NCBI GenBank assembly: GCA_964514395.1
Contig: CAZEQK010000065.1
Span: forward strand, 1 to 11,772
Length of the DNA: 11,772 nucleotides
Direction of reading: 5' to 3'
Origin: CAZEQK01 sp964514395
GTDB taxonomy: Bacteria; Bacillota; Bacilli; Tepidibacillales; Tepidibacillaceae
The notes below the pieces were generated by a model that saw nothing but the letters and a program-made list of their open reading frames with translations, was not told where the DNA came from and did no database searches. Positions 11,408-11,772 of the stretch are shown here, in pieces (the first letter of the stretch is position 1; each line of letters begins with the position of its first letter). The position numbers and the translations under genes are program-made.

Positions 11408-11772
11408 ATGATTCAACCTATTTTATCGATTGATGTTTCAAAATCAAAAAGCTATGCTGCTACTTTTCTATCCTACAACCATCCTTTTCAAAAACCTTTT
11501 TCCTTTGATCATTCTCAATCTGAAATGAAATTACTTTTATCTGCTCTTCATCATTTAGAAAATGAGTCTGGAGTTAAGCCTCATGTTGTTCTTAAGCGGT
11601 AACTATTCTAAACCTATCGTTTCTTACTTTGAAAGTAATGGATATTCTGTTTTCATTCTTAATCCTATTTCTACACACATGCAGAAGAAGAAGGCTATTC
11701 GTAAGGTAAAGACGGATCCTATTGATGTTAATCGTATTGCTCAAGTTTACTATTTAGAAGATTATAAAATGA
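11408..11772 (+). pseudogene. IS110-family DEDD recombinase, frameshifted at the catalytic Glu, partial
   Basis: Starts at ATG 11408 behind AAGGAGG. The first frame encodes MIQPILSIDVSKSKSYAATF with the first catalytic Asp in SIDVSK, and stops after VVLKR at 11600-11602. The second frame, from about 11594 to the window edge, continues GNYSKPIVSYFESNGYSVFI and then VKTDPIDVNRIA, holding the third and fourth acidic residues (TDPID). The family usually reads VVLEATGNYS here; the missing residues contain the catalytic Glu. The DNA fits a net loss of five bases between CTT and GGT near 11591-11597. The gene is therefore probably inactive; a second copy elsewhere could act in trans. The C-terminal serine-bearing domain lies beyond the window. 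Confidence 0.85.

Larger units (their letters stand above)
11207..11772 (+). mobile_element. IS110-family element, left part, continues beyond the window
   Basis: Made up of a structured non-coding 5' region of about 200 bp and the start of a DEDD recombinase gene. The exact left end is not visible, since IS110 elements lack clear terminal inverted repeats; it lies somewhere between the divergence from R5 (about 11159) and 11225. Right end lies outside. Confidence 0.75.

Overview
The window looks like chromosomal DNA from a low-GC, Gram-positive endospore-former relative (Bacillales). This rests on the AT-rich composition, strong AGGAGG-type ribosome-binding sites before nearly every gene, a Bacillus-type holin-like toxin with an antisense RNA, and a YdaF-like acetyltransferase. 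I cannot name a species. Almost all genes run on the minus strand.

Positions 1-5467 look like ordinary chromosome. Minus strand: a rhomboid-fold membrane protein with a C-terminal zinc-ribbon-like tail (319-1116) that reads into a terminator at 185-209. Plus strand: a 42-residue hydrophilic protein (1289-1417) sharing a bidirectional terminator (1411-1442) with the facing gene. A probable minus-strand operon follows in transcript order: small protein (3625-3855), PrmA-like methyltransferase (2647-3579), 3-methyladenine DNA glycosylase Tag (2097-2669) and a multi-pass membrane protein (1454-2041). Next, a CPBP-family membrane protease homologue (plus, 4048-4659) overlaps head-on with a membrane-anchored subtilisin-family protease (minus, 4637-5467).

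Positions 5468-11160 look like accessory DNA: a cassette-like array of short, mostly single-gene units, all coding on the minus strand, each separated by a GC-richer, highly structured repeat of about 205-210 bp. Four full repeats (R1 7301-7509, R2 8337-8543, R3 9088-9297, R5 10956-11160) and one left-truncated copy (R4 10052-10209) are clear. Two weaker, possibly related elements lie near 5726 and 6431. Units carry a frameshifted lipoprotein gene, a GNAT acetyltransferase gene broken by an in-frame TGA and preceded by a truncated gene end, an unknown 175-residue protein, a 27-residue holin-like toxin with a candidate antisense RNA antitoxin, an unknown 207-residue protein, and a RimJ/YdaF-type GNAT acetyltransferase.

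The repeats end in imperfect inverted repeats: YTAAC or TATAAC, then TATCCCCG on the left, and CGGGGATA followed by GTTA on the right. They share a core (GGTTAGCGAAAGGGATGT) and conserve hairpins although hairpin sequences differ between copies. Architecture and ends recall integron gene cassettes with attC sites, but the elements are larger and more branched and no integrase lies in the window. I do not recognise the repeat as a named family; it is the main candidate for something undescribed.

From about 11207 to the right edge lies the 5' part of an IS110-family element: a structured upstream region fitting a bridge RNA, then a DEDD recombinase gene frameshifted exactly where the catalytic glutamate should be. 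The element begins within about 50-100 bp of the end of R5.
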